NCBI GenBank assembly: GCA_963787205.1
Contig: CAWBCD010000006.1
Location: 124,001-188,000, forward strand
Length of the DNA: 64,000 nt
Reading direction: 5' to 3'
DNA from: DATFNI01 sp963787205
Lineage (GTDB): Bacteria; Bacteroidota; Rhodothermia; Balneolales; DATFMH01
Made by a program: the position numbers and the translations under genes. Under the pieces are notes generated by a model, which saw nothing but the letters and a program-made list of their open reading frames with translations, did no database searches and was not told the origin of the DNA. Of this stretch, positions 38,701-47,930 are shown in pieces. Position 1 is the first letter of the stretch. Every line of letters starts with the position of its first letter.

Positions 38701-39930
38701 TTAAATATCTTTACGTGAAATGGGCATCGTCATGCACCTCGCACCGCCACGGCCACGACATAATTCATTGCCTGTAAAAGTGATCGCGATGTGGGCGCTG
38801 CCCGTTGTATCAGGTGGGTTATCCCGGTATTTCTCCACAAAATCAAATTGATTCATGACCGTGTAACCATGCTCCTGTAACGCTGCAAAGGTCTGTGTAT
38901 TTCGTTCATATCCAACGATGATACCCGGTGCAAGAGCAAATACATTTGCGCCATCTGTCCACTGCTCACGATTTTGGGTTATTGGATTATCTCCACCGCA
39001 TTTTATGAAAGTAAATGGCTGACCTGTTAGTTCCTCCAGAGCCTGCTGTAAGGAAGGCATGGTACGAGTGATAAATCCATTATGATCCCTGGACAGACAT
39101 ACAACATTATCCTTCCGATCCATGATTGCCGGTGGGAATACGATGCATTCAGTTTTATTGACAAATGTGAAGATCGTATCCAGATGCATGGATGAGCGCT
39201 GTTTGGGTATATCCACTATCAGGATCTGTTCGACTCCCCAGTCGAAGATGGCTCTTGCTGCCTTCATGATCCCGCTAAAGGAGGAACGTTCACTCATCCC
39301 GATGACCACAACCTTTTCACTCACCACCAGGATATCTCCCCCCTCAATGCTGTCGTAATGGGCAAGGCGAAAGGACCGATCCCTCATCGATTCAAATAGG
39401 GGATGATAATCTACCAGCATTTCCATGAGCAGGGATTCCCGGGCGCGGGCTTTACGGGCTGCCCTGGAAATGATGATGCTTTCGTTGATCACAGCTGCCA
39501 AATCCCGTGTAAACAAGATATTCGGCGAGGGAAGAATATTGAACCCACGAAGCAATTCTGTTTGACCAAGCAAGGCGAATTCCAGCAATTCGGAAGCATC
39601 AAGTCGCATTAGATCACTTTCAACGGCTTCCAGATTGAGTTCTGGCAAACGCTTCACTAAATGATTCACAAAGAAAGCCCTGGCGTCTTCCAGTTTAAAG
39701 CAATCGAACAATAGATCGGTAATTTCATGGATCTGGCCATCTTTCGGCATGACCGTTCGAAAGATCTCGAGCATATTTTTGTGTTCGCACTGGGCATCCG
39801 ACTCATAAATAATATCATCGAACAGCAGCTGATCCTTGATTTCCGGACCAACCAGTGTTACTTCCTTCCCAGGTGTATGAACAATTACACCTTGCAGATG
39901 ACCAATTTCTGATGAAACGCGCAACTTCAT
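38701..39930 (-). CDS. arcA: Arginine deiminase
   Basis: It hydrolyses arginine to citrulline and ammonia. The 409-residue protein opens with VSSEIGHLQGVIVHTPG and carries LFTRDLAAVI, EGGDIL, SMHLDTIFT (catalytic His) and the catalytic Cys399 in GGARCMTMP. The ATG at 39930 is chosen; GGAGG lies 10 bases upstream (39941-39945), while the longer frame begins with a TTG overlapping that site. No arcB, arcC or arcD is adjacent; instead the gene leads a run with a protease, a lipoprotein and smpB. The role could be arginine catabolism or acid/ammonia balance. Confidence 0.95.
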   Translation of the reverse strand: MKLRVSSEIGHLQGVIVHTPGKEVTLVGPEIKDQLLFDDIIYESDAQCEHKNMLEIFRTVMPKDGQIHEITDLLFDCFKLEDARAFFVNHLVKRLPELNLEAVESDLMRLDASELLEFALLGQTELLRGFNILPSPNILFTRDLAAVINESIIISRAARKARARESLLMEMLVDYHPLFESMRDRSFRLAHYDSIEGGDILVVSEKVVVIGMSERSSFSGIMKAARAIFDWGVEQILIVDIPKQRSSMHLDTIFTFVNKTECIVFPPAIMDRKDNVVCLSRDHNGFITRTMPSLQQALEELTGQPFTFIKCGGDNPITQNREQWTDGANVFALAPGIIVGYERNTQTFAALQEHGYTVMNQFDFVEKYRDNPPDTTGSAHIAITFTGNELCRGRGGARCMTMPISRKDI

Positions 39931-40286
39931 AAATACGCTTCCTCCCAATTACGTCAATAAATTTTTTTTGGATAATGTCGACTAATATACATGATCAATG
40001 CTGTTTTTTATAAGAAAAAGTTGTGTAGGTGATATTGTCCATCGAAGGGAAGAATATCTTTCGGAATCATCATCGCCTTTGACATAATATTACCACTGAC
40101 GAGCCGGACTTATATAATAAACCACTTCAAAACTTGTTGATCATAATAGCTATATTGTTGCAGCATAATTGTTGAGCTGTCTTTGCCTGGTCAGTACGAA
40201 ACAACCTTAGATAAACAGGTTATTCCAAGAGCAATCATTTCAGACACAGACCTGCAATTCAAGTCGAAATAATCGAAAATTTTTTG
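39931..40286. other. Divergent intergenic region, arcA and the transglutaminase-like gene
   Basis: No gene is supported. It must contain promoters for both directions, but I could not pair -35 and -10 elements with acceptable spacing. Nothing else stands out. Confidence 0.35.
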
Positions 40287-41186
40287 ATGAGTAAAAACTC
40301 AGAAATAGAATCCCTTATTTTCTTACTGGAGGACCCCGATCCTTTTGTCAAAAAATCGGTCTACAACCGGTTGATGGATCTGGGTGATCAGGCTATTCCG
40401 CTTTTAGACGAATACCGTGTCAACAGCCGGGACCGGATACGCAAGGACGCTATTGAAAAGGTACTTCATGCCATCACCTTTCGGGAACTGGAAGAGGAAT
40501 TCATGAATCTTGTTGACGATGGCATTGACAATCTTGTGGATTTGGAAGAAGCCACCTTCCTGTTGGCACGTTTTGAGAACCCGACACTGAGAGTAGAACC
40601 GTATCAGCAAAAACTTGATCATCTGTCCGAGACCATACGTTCAGACATCATATATACTTACGATTCTCTGGATCGCATGAGAATCCTGCTTCATTTTGTT
40701 TTTTATGAAGAAGATTTCAGGGGAGCAGAAAACGATTATTTTCATCCTCATCATTCTTATATACATAAGGTTATCGACAGGAGGACAGGCATACCACTCT
40801 CGCTTTCATTCATTGTACTTTTCTTATCCAGGCGCCTTGACTTACGGTTTTATGGAGTGAATCTGCCCATGCATTTTATTCTCAAATATGAAAATGAAAG
40901 CGAACAGATCTTTCTGGATCCTTTTCACCGGGGCAAAATTGTCAGTATGAATCAATGCGCCAATTTTCTCAGGATGAACGGCATTAAACCGGATACAAGC
41001 TACTTCCAAAATGCTTCAGCTCCGGATATGCTGGCCCGTCATATCAGAAACCTGATTTACAGTTACGAAAAGCGTAAGGATAACGTACGTGCATCGAATC
41101 TTAATAAGCTGCTTTCATATGTAGAATTAAATTACGGTAAAGCATCACCTTCTGATAATGACTCTGAAAAACCGGATAATTTTTGA
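40287..41186 (+). CDS. Transglutaminase-like (SirB1/UPF0162) family protein
   Basis: A 299-residue cytoplasmic protein. The N-terminal 60 residues look like a HEAT-type repeat (LLEDPDPFVKKSVYNRLMDLGDQAIPLLDEY). The rest is a SirB1/Transglut_core2 domain with YDSLDRMRILLHFVFYEEDF, a conserved NDYFHPHHSYIHKVIDRRTGIPLSLS block and LPMHFILKYE, IFLDPFHRGK. The block before the 'GIPLSL' motif is standard for this family, which lacks the catalytic Cys of true transglutaminases. The ATG at 40287 is preferred over the TTG before it. Function in these bacteria is not established. The gene is monocistronic. Confidence 0.78.
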   Translation: MSKNSEIESLIFLLEDPDPFVKKSVYNRLMDLGDQAIPLLDEYRVNSRDRIRKDAIEKVLHAITFRELEEEFMNLVDDGIDNLVDLEEATFLLARFENPTLRVEPYQQKLDHLSETIRSDIIYTYDSLDRMRILLHFVFYEEDFRGAENDYFHPHHSYIHKVIDRRTGIPLSLSFIVLFLSRRLDLRFYGVNLPMHFILKYENESEQIFLDPFHRGKIVSMNQCANFLRMNGIKPDTSYFQNASAPDMLARHIRNLIYSYEKRKDNVRASNLNKLLSYVELNYGKASPSDNDSEKPDNF

Positions 41187-41419
41187 TTTTTGAGGGTGTA
41201 GCAGCTTAAACCTTCGTTAGTGAAGCACGATGGCGTGACATTTTTGTAGGTAAATAGATTGATATTATACACTTAAGACAGTAATAATTCATCTAAAGCA
41301 TGGATTATTTTAAAAAAAAATGGTAAGCTATTAAGGAATTAGTGTAACTATAGCTGTTTGCTAACCTTTGGGGGTTGCAGGAGTTAGGCTCTTCAAGTGC
41401 TGTGTCTACATCATAGGTG

Positions 41420-41968
41420 ATGGACTATTCAGAATTATATTTTGCTGTTTCTAACAATGACGAGAGACGTATCAGTCAGCTGGTTGATAACATCATGCCT
41501 GTTTTAGTAAGCTATCTCAGGGCAACCATGCAAGCTGAACTGGCGGACGCCAAAGACTGCGCACAAGTGGCTCTGATACGAACTATAAAAAAAATCAAGG
41601 AAAACAAGATCCACAAACCAGGCAGACTCTACTATTATCTGCTCAGTGCCTGCCGGAATCATTATTTACGCATGAGCGATGAACAAATCATTGAATTTTC
41701 AGATAAAATAGAAACCTATTACGCTATTGAACTTCCGCGACAAATGGATATGATTATTGATAGCGAAAGAACTGAGATTCTCAAAGATTGTTTAAAGCAG
41801 CTCACTGATGAACACCGCAACTTTATTGATTACTGCCTGAGGTTTCCCGACGCTGAGGCTAAGGACATTGCCGATGAATTTGATATCACCCCCAATAATG
41901 TATGGACCCGAAAACATCGAATCATAAAAATACTTCACAACTGTTATATGAAGAAATCCAATCAATAA
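41420..41968 (+). CDS. ECF-like sigma-70 family factor
   Basis: A 182-residue protein with sigma region 2 (ELADAKDCAQVALIRTIKKIKENKIHKPGRLYYYLLSACRNHYLR) and region 4 (LKQLTDEHRNFIDYCLRFPDAEAKDIADEFDITPNNVWTRKHRIIKIL), and no region 3: the ECF layout. Both regions are divergent from common ECF groups. A GTG at 41417 is an alternative start directly before the ATG. The gene 88 bp downstream encodes a one-helix membrane protein that may be its partner. Confidence 0.75.
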   Translation: MDYSELYFAVSNNDERRISQLVDNIMPVLVSYLRATMQAELADAKDCAQVALIRTIKKIKENKIHKPGRLYYYLLSACRNHYLRMSDEQIIEFSDKIETYYAIELPRQMDMIIDSERTEILKDCLKQLTDEHRNFIDYCLRFPDAEAKDIADEFDITPNNVWTRKHRIIKILHNCYMKKSNQ

Positions 41969-42056
41969 TTGTAAGGAATTGCGATTTCGCGTGTCTTATA
42001 GGCAAAGAGTAGGATTGATTCAATATTATATATCTCGTGATTGAGTTAAAAACCAT

Positions 42057-42806
42057 ATGGACAAACATCAGATTTACAAAAAAATCGAGGACTATGCTTA
42101 CGGCAGGTTGTCCAGTGCCGAAGTAGAAAACCTTTGGGTAAAAATCCTCGAAGATCCCGAGCTACTCTCTTATCTCGAAACAGTGGCTCATTTAAGACAA
42201 TTATTATCCAGCGAGAGCAAGACCAGCACACCAAAACGTGTTAAGGCCGGAAATTCAGTATTGAGGAAATCATTCCTGGCAATCGCCGCATGTATGGTTA
42301 TTACCGTGGGTGTTTTGTACTATTTCCAGCTTTCTACCCCCCCCGCTATGCCGAAAGCACAGGCACTAATTCCTACTTCAGATTACGAGTCTGTTGACGT
42401 GTTCCGATCCGTTGACAGCAACCTTACTTCTCATGAGAAGGAATTGAACAAAGGTTTTGCCATGATGGTTCGTCATCAGGATGATCAGGCAAAATCGGTT
42501 TTCAAACATTTATTAGCGCAAAAACCTCAAAATGAACTCCAGGCAAAGTCGTTTTTTGATCTGGGGGCAATAGCCTATAATCGTAGTCATTATACAACTG
42601 CTCTTGATGATTTTCGTCTCGCCCTTTCCCATACAAATAATGGGATTAATGAATGGCTTTCGGAAAAGATCAACTGGTACCTCGGGCAAACTCATTTACA
42701 GTTGAAGCAACAGCAGAAAACAGTCGATTACGTGCAGAGAGTTATAAAATACAACGGCTATTATCATAGCCGTGCCGAGTCACTTCTGACGAAACTGAAC
42801 AAATAA
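42057..42806 (+). CDS. One-helix membrane protein with TPR repeats, putative anti-sigma partner
   Basis: The 249-residue protein has a cytoplasmic N-terminal part of about 70 residues (YKKIEDYAYGRLSSAEVENLWVKILEDPELLSYLE), which resembles the small helical domain of many FCB-group anti-sigma factors. A single membrane helix follows at about 73-92. An extracytoplasmic part has TPR-like helices (about 125-245). Position directly after an ECF-like sigma gene supports an anti-sigma or accessory role. No zinc-binding HxxxCxxC motif is present, so this is an inference from layout. It converges on ppk1 with 18 bp between. Confidence 0.65.
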   Translation: MDKHQIYKKIEDYAYGRLSSAEVENLWVKILEDPELLSYLETVAHLRQLLSSESKTSTPKRVKAGNSVLRKSFLAIAACMVITVGVLYYFQLSTPPAMPKAQALIPTSDYESVDVFRSVDSNLTSHEKELNKGFAMMVRHQDDQAKSVFKHLLAQKPQNELQAKSFFDLGAIAYNRSHYTTALDDFRLALSHTNNGINEWLSEKINWYLGQTHLQLKQQQKTVDYVQRVIKYNGYYHSRAESLLTKLNK

Positions 42807-42824
42807 TCAGCTAGCCTCTGGGAT

Positions 42825-45050
42825 TCACTCCGTCATTGGGATTGGCTTTTGGGTAAACAGAGAGTGTTCCATCAGGCTTTCCTGAACCCGTATTTCTTTT
42901 TCAGTTTTGTTTGATTTCACTTTCTCATATGTTCCATCGCTGTTCAAAGTCCATCGTTGGCCATTATCTGACTGATAAATATTTAACACATATCCCAAAT
43001 ATTTTTTTAAAGCAGGATGCTCGATAGGTGCAAGTGATTCGACCCTGGCATCCAGGTTTCGGTGCATCCAGTCGGCAGAACCGATAAAATACAGATCATC
43101 GCCACCGTGCCGAAAATAGTAAATCCGTGAATGCTCAAGGAAACGGCCCACAACGGAACTAACCGTGATATTTTCGCTTAACCCTTCTTTACCGGGTATC
43201 AACCTGCAAACCCCACGCACAATGAGCTCGATCTGGATGCCGGCCTGTGATGCTTCGTACAGCTTTTGAATCACAAGTGGATCCTCCAGGCTATTCATTT
43301 TCGCAATGATTCTTGCAGCCCTTTCCGATTTGGCCTCCTTAATTTCATACTCGATGAGTTCCAACATTTTTTGTCTCATATATCGGGGGGCTACTACCAG
43401 CTTCTTGTAATTCTGTTCGGGAGCATACCCGGTAAGAAAGTTGAAAAGGTCAGTTGCATCGGAACCCACAATCTGATCACATGTAAAATAACCGATATCC
43501 TCGTAGAGCTGTGCCGTCTTCGGATGGTAATTACCGGTCCCCAAGTGCACATAAAGACGCAACCCTCCATCTTCCTCGCGTACGACAACTGTTAATTTAG
43601 AGTGAATTTTTAGTCCGGGTAACCCATAGGCGACATGAACTCCTGCTTTTTCCAGTTTTTGTGCCCAATCGATGTTTCGTTGTTCATCGAAACGTGCTTT
43701 CAACTCTACGAGCATGGCTACCTGTTTGCCCTGATCGGCAGCATTCATCAACGCAATCATAAGTGGTGAATCACTGGAAGTACGATATAATGTTTGCTTG
43801 ATTGCTAATACTTTGGGATCACGGGCAGCTTCTTCCACAAATCGCTGAACCGAAGTCGCAAAACTGTGATAAGGATGATGAACGAGAAAGTCCCCACGTC
43901 TGATGATACTGAAGATGTCAGGAGCATCCTCGTCCATTTCGTGGCGCAGCACAGGATGGAGTGTGGGAATCCACTTCGGATACTTCAGGTGATCAAAACC
44001 CTTGATATCAGATAGCTCAAGGCTATCAGCCAAACCAATCGGGCCATCCATTTCAAAGACATCATCCCAACTGATGTCCATCTTTTCTATCAAGAGTTCC
44101 TTGATGTGCTTTGGTGTATGGGTATCGATCTCCAAACGGACGATTTCTGCAAAACGACGCTCACGCAGCTCCTCTGCAATCAATTCCAACAAATCATCCG
44201 CCTCTTCTTCATTCCTTTCAATATCAGCATTGCGCGTGACGCGAAATATATTTGCAGACCGAATTTCCATCCCCGGAAACAGCCGGTTAATGTGAGCCTT
44301 AATCACCTGTTCAATGGATATCAGTACCAGGTGCCCTTCCGACTCCTCTAATGGCAGCCAACGTGCCCGGTTTGCTGGTATCTTTATACGTGCAAATAAA
44401 ATCTCATCGCTTTGTGGATCACGCAGTTCAATGGCCAGTGATCGGCTTTTATTGGATATGAGTGGAAACGGATGGGCATTATCCACTGCCAAAGGTGTCA
44501 GTATGGGATAAATCTGCCGTTCAAAATAGTCCAGTGCCACGGCGCGTTGCCGAGTGTTCAAATCGCTGTATTTTTTTAATATGATGCCCTGTTCCGCCAG
44601 TTTTGGGACCAGTTCATTCATGAAACAACGACGGTAGGCGCGTATCATCTTAACCACATCTTTTCGAATCGATACCAACTGCTGCCTGGGAGACAAACCG
44701 TCGACCGGGTGATTCTCAACACCTGCCTCTATTTGGCGTTTGAGTCCACCTACGCGTTTCTGAAAGAATTCATCAAGGTTACTGCAGACGATTCCGAGAA
44801 ATTTAAGACGTTCAAGAAGAGGATTCCTCTCATCCTTAGCCTCTTCGAGAACACGCCAGTTAAATTTCAACCAACTCAATTCATAATTGAAGAAGTAATC
44901 GCTGCCAAATATCCGAAGCTCCGATGGTTGCATAGCCTTAACTTTTTCAGAATCCTCCCCATTCACATCGCTGAAAATGATGCTGTCATCCAATTGTTCA
45001 AGGTTCTGATGATTTTCCTTTTGTTCCGTCGTTTTCCCGGTATTACCCAT
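42825..45050 (-). CDS. ppk1: Polyphosphate kinase 1
   Basis: It polymerises ATP gamma-phosphate into polyphosphate at the membrane. The 741-residue protein has the N-terminal domain (FFNYELSWLKFNWRVLEEA, CSNLDEFF), the catalytic block with IHSKLTVVVRE containing the conserved His that becomes phosphorylated, LGTGNYHPKTAQLYEDIGYFT, and the C-terminal GSADWMHRNLDARVE. Length is slightly above the usual 690-720 because of an acidic N-terminal extension of about 45 residues; a shorter start is possible. Full length and intact. Divergent from ruvB. Confidence 0.96.
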   Translation of the reverse strand: MGNTGKTTEQKENHQNLEQLDDSIIFSDVNGEDSEKVKAMQPSELRIFGSDYFFNYELSWLKFNWRVLEEAKDERNPLLERLKFLGIVCSNLDEFFQKRVGGLKRQIEAGVENHPVDGLSPRQQLVSIRKDVVKMIRAYRRCFMNELVPKLAEQGIILKKYSDLNTRQRAVALDYFERQIYPILTPLAVDNAHPFPLISNKSRSLAIELRDPQSDEILFARIKIPANRARWLPLEESEGHLVLISIEQVIKAHINRLFPGMEIRSANIFRVTRNADIERNEEEADDLLELIAEELRERRFAEIVRLEIDTHTPKHIKELLIEKMDISWDDVFEMDGPIGLADSLELSDIKGFDHLKYPKWIPTLHPVLRHEMDEDAPDIFSIIRRGDFLVHHPYHSFATSVQRFVEEAARDPKVLAIKQTLYRTSSDSPLMIALMNAADQGKQVAMLVELKARFDEQRNIDWAQKLEKAGVHVAYGLPGLKIHSKLTVVVREEDGGLRLYVHLGTGNYHPKTAQLYEDIGYFTCDQIVGSDATDLFNFLTGYAPEQNYKKLVVAPRYMRQKMLELIEYEIKEAKSERAARIIAKMNSLEDPLVIQKLYEASQAGIQIELIVRGVCRLIPGKEGLSENITVSSVVGRFLEHSRIYYFRHGGDDLYFIGSADWMHRNLDARVESLAPIEHPALKKYLGYVLNIYQSDNGQRWTLNSDGTYEKVKSNKTEKEIRVQESLMEHSLFTQKPIPMTE

Positions 45051-45165
45051 ATTGGTTGATAATAATTACCTCAGTGAATACTTGTATTTTGTTTATACCT
45101 TTATTACTAATAAAACAGTTCCCGTAGCAGTTCTGCAAATTAACATATTATGAAGGTTGTACGCA

Positions 45166-46185
45166 TTGTCTAATCCTTACTTAAATCCATCGGTTAAAGA
45201 CTCTGATTTCGAACAAAATATTCGTCCGGCCAAACTTGGCGAATTTATCGGACAGCGAAAAATCATTGACAATCTGTCCATTTTCATCCAAGCGGCACGA
45301 AAGCGAAAAGAAGCTCTGGATCATGTTTTATTATCAGGTCCACCGGGACTCGGAAAGACTACATTGGCCTATATCGTTGCTCACGAAATGGGTGTTCAAA
45401 TCAAACCGACTACCGGTCCGGTTCTGGAAAAACCGGGTGATCTTGCAGGATTGCTCACGAATCTGGAAGAGGGTGATGTTCTTTTTATTGATGAAATACA
45501 CCGTCTCAACCCGGTAGTCGAGGAATATCTCTATTCGGCCATGGAGGATTATAAACTGGATATCGTCATCGATTCAGGTCCGAGTGCCCGAAGCGTGGAA
45601 ATCGATTTGAAGAAATTTACGCTCGTCGGAGCTACCACACGAAAAGGGCTATTGACCTCACCCCTCAGGGCCCGCTTCGGTATAGATTTCCGACTCGATT
45701 ATTATAATACAGAGACCCTTCAACACATTGCTAAACGGACCGCAGAAATTCTGAAAATTGGCATCACCGATCGGGGAGCCTATGAAATTGCACGGCGCAG
45801 CCGGGGCACTCCGCGTATCGTCAATCGATTGCTGCGCCGTACCCGTGATTTTGCCGAGGTAGATGGCAGAGACAGCATCGATGATGAAATTGCCGATATC
45901 GCATTAAATGCCCTTGATGTCGACCGAAACGGACTCGATGAGATGGATATTCGTATCCTGACGACAATCATTGAAAATTACCGGGGAGGACCTGTAGGAC
46001 TTGGAACGATCGCGGTGGCCGTTAGCGAAGACAAAGGGACAATTGAGGAGGTGTATGAACCGTTTCTGATTCAGGAAGGTTTCTTGCAACGAACTCCCAA
46101 AGGACGCGTTGCTACTATTAAGGCATATGAATACCTGAACATAAATCCGACTAATCCGGCGAATGATTTGTTCGGTTCCACCTGA
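45166..46185 (+). CDS. ruvB: Holliday junction DNA helicase subunit RuvB
   Basis: An AAA+ motor that drives branch migration with RuvA. Walker A GPPGLGKTT, Walker B LFIDEIHRLN, sensor 1 GATTR, arginine finger region LRARFG, and the winged-helix end (GFLQRTPKGRVAT) are present, 339 residues in all. The start is a TTG. The one at 45166 (SNPYLNP) is favoured because GAAGG lies 9 bases upstream; the in-frame TTG at 45157 overlaps that site. A tiny frame of 7 codons (ATG at 45150) overlaps the initiation region and might modulate translation. It stands apart from ruvA and ruvC. Confidence 0.96.
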   Translation: MSNPYLNPSVKDSDFEQNIRPAKLGEFIGQRKIIDNLSIFIQAARKRKEALDHVLLSGPPGLGKTTLAYIVAHEMGVQIKPTTGPVLEKPGDLAGLLTNLEEGDVLFIDEIHRLNPVVEEYLYSAMEDYKLDIVIDSGPSARSVEIDLKKFTLVGATTRKGLLTSPLRARFGIDFRLDYYNTETLQHIAKRTAEILKIGITDRGAYEIARRSRGTPRIVNRLLRRTRDFAEVDGRDSIDDEIADIALNALDVDRNGLDEMDIRILTTIIENYRGGPVGLGTIAVAVSEDKGTIEEVYEPFLIQEGFLQRTPKGRVATIKAYEYLNINPTNPANDLFGST

Positions 46186-46248
46186 TTCGCATTGACCAAA
46201 CAACACAACAATGCTTCTACAAACCTTAATCGAATTTTCCCATTTTTT

Positions 46249-46261
46249 TTGACTATTTTTG
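46249..46261 (+). promoter_or_regulatory. Candidate metK promoter element
   Basis: TTGACT (46249-46254) is a good -35 hexamer, and the overlapping TATTTTTG (46254-46261) fits the Bacteroidota -7 consensus TAnnTTTG; only one reading can be right. It lies 50-60 bp upstream of the metK ATG. No SAM riboswitch fold is evident in this short leader. Confidence 0.35.
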
Positions 46262-46311
46262 TAACGTTTATCGATAAAACTCAGCAATAATCGTTTAGGA
46301 GCGCTTATTCA

Positions 46312-47484
46312 ATGAAACGTCTTTTTACTTCAGAGTCAGTGTCGGAAGGACATCCAGATAAAGTCGCTGACCAGATATCAGATGCGATTCTTGATGCTAT
46401 GCTCGAGCAGGATCCCAACTCCCGTGTGGCAGTCGAAACTCTCGTTACCACAGGACTCGCCGTTGTCTCCGGTGAAGTTACCACAAATGCATATGTTGAT
46501 GTGCAGGAACTGGTAAGGGATGTCATTCGTGATATTGGATATAACAAACCGCAATATCGCTTTGATGCTGATTCCTGCGGTGTTATGATCTCTATTCATC
46601 AGCAAAGCCCCGATATCGCAATGGGGGTGAACGAAGGAGATAATAAGACACAGGGAGCCGGTGATCAGGGAATGATGTTCGGTTATGCCACCAGCGAGAC
46701 CCGGACCTTTATGCCGATGAGCCTGCAATTTGCTCACGACCTGGTTCGCGAACTGGCCAAGATCCGCAAGGAGGGCAAAATTATGACTTACCTCGGTCCT
46801 GACAGCAAGAGTCAGGTAACCGTAGAGTATGATCAAAACAAACAGCCGAAGAGAGTCCATACTATCGTGCTGTCCACACAGCATAGTGATGACGTCTCAC
46901 AAGAACAGATCCGCGAGGATGTTATCAAACAACTTGTTCCGCGTGTTATCCCTGAAACGTTAATCGATTCTGAGACAATATTTCACGTTAACCCAACCGG
47001 TAAATTTGTAGTAGGCGGACCGCATGGGGATACGGGTCTAACCGGCCGGAAGATTATTGTCGATACATACGGGGGAAAAGGTGCACACGGTGGCGGAGCG
47101 TTCTCGGGCAAAGATCCTTCGAAAGTTGACCGGAGCGCCGCCTATGCTGCCCGGCACATCGCTAAAAATATTGTAGCTGCCGGATTAGCTGATGAATGTC
47201 TTGTTCAACTAGCCTATGCCATCGGCGTTGCAGACCCTGTTTCAATCAATATCAACACCTATGGAACCGGGAAAGTCGATGAATACGAACTTGAAAATGC
47301 AGTCCGTGAACTCTTCGATTGCACTCCGGCTGGAATTATTAAACGTTTTGATCTAAAACGACCGATCTACCGCAAAACTGCTGCTTACGGTCACTTCGGA
47401 CGCGTCGACATTACCTTCCCATGGGAGGAACTTAATTATGTGGACACTCTGCGGAGTGCGTTTAACGTAGCAGCCGAAAAATAA
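46312..47484 (+). CDS. metK: S-adenosylmethionine synthetase
   Basis: It makes SAM from methionine and ATP, the methyl donor also used by ArsM in this window. The 390-residue protein has the N-terminal SESVSEGHPDKVADQISDA, the GAGDQGMMFGYA ATP-binding signature, and GGGAFSGKDPSKVDRSAAYAAR near 250-275. AGGAG (46297-46301) lies 10 bases before the ATG. A strong terminator follows at 47504. Normal length, intact. Confidence 0.98.
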   Translation: MKRLFTSESVSEGHPDKVADQISDAILDAMLEQDPNSRVAVETLVTTGLAVVSGEVTTNAYVDVQELVRDVIRDIGYNKPQYRFDADSCGVMISIHQQSPDIAMGVNEGDNKTQGAGDQGMMFGYATSETRTFMPMSLQFAHDLVRELAKIRKEGKIMTYLGPDSKSQVTVEYDQNKQPKRVHTIVLSTQHSDDVSQEQIREDVIKQLVPRVIPETLIDSETIFHVNPTGKFVVGGPHGDTGLTGRKIIVDTYGGKGAHGGGAFSGKDPSKVDRSAAYAARHIAKNIVAAGLADECLVQLAYAIGVADPVSININTYGTGKVDEYELENAVRELFDCTPAGIIKRFDLKRPIYRKTAAYGHFGRVDITFPWEELNYVDTLRSAFNVAAEK

Positions 47485-47930
47485 AATCAATCATTTTTCT
47501 GTCAAAAGGCCGTCTCTGTTAAGTCGGCCTTTTTTTGTGTCTATGAACAGGAATGACACCTCAGAACAGTTCAAATCTAAACCATACATTCCGCAGATAA
47601 CATCTCATTAACCAGATGCAATTTTATAGTTATTGGGTGGATTCCAGCCGATAATACCGGTACAGATCATGGTGGTTAATCATGTGATACTATTGTTACT
47701 TATAAATATAATCCTATCCGGACGAAAATCAGGAGATTTTTTGTGGTATTAGCGCTTATTCAGGGGTAAATACATTTAAAATCGAACCCAAATATGCCGA
47801 TACTCTTTTCAACATTAGAAAATTTTCATATATAGATAGAAGCATATATATAAAGATGCTAAATAGCGTATAAAACCAGTGTCTTTGAACAAAAGCTTCA
47901 GAATTATTTTTTGATATCGGGGAGGTCCTC
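47485..47930. other. Intergenic region between metK and the T9SS cargo gene
   Basis: It contains the metK terminator (47504-47536) and, further on, a possible sigma70-like promoter (GTGATA at 47684, 17 bp, TATAAT at 47707-47712) for the gene at 47931. No gene is supported. Confidence 0.4.
47504..47536 (+). terminator. Rho-independent terminator after metK
   Basis: A 9 bp stem, AAAAGGCCG with CGGCCTTTT, encloses a 12-base loop and runs into a T tract, 20 bp after the metK stop. Confidence 0.9.

Noticed and set aside
40079..40118. TTGACA and TATAAT before the transglutaminase-like gene
   Set aside because: The two elements are 28 bp apart, too far for a normal promoter.
46186..46311. SAM riboswitch ahead of metK
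   Set aside because: The leader is short and AT-rich, without the multi-helix core expected of known SAM riboswitches.
46378..46884. 168-codon minus-strand frame inside metK
   Set aside because: Antisense to the conserved metK sequence, a shadow frame.
47565..47585. tRNA T-loop-like GTTCAAATC
   Set aside because: No acceptor stem, D-arm or anticodon arm can be built around it.
47748..47762. Direct repeat AGCGCTTATTCA shared with the metK ribosome-site region
   Set aside because: A single 12-mer match over 1.4 kb with no structure around it; probably chance.
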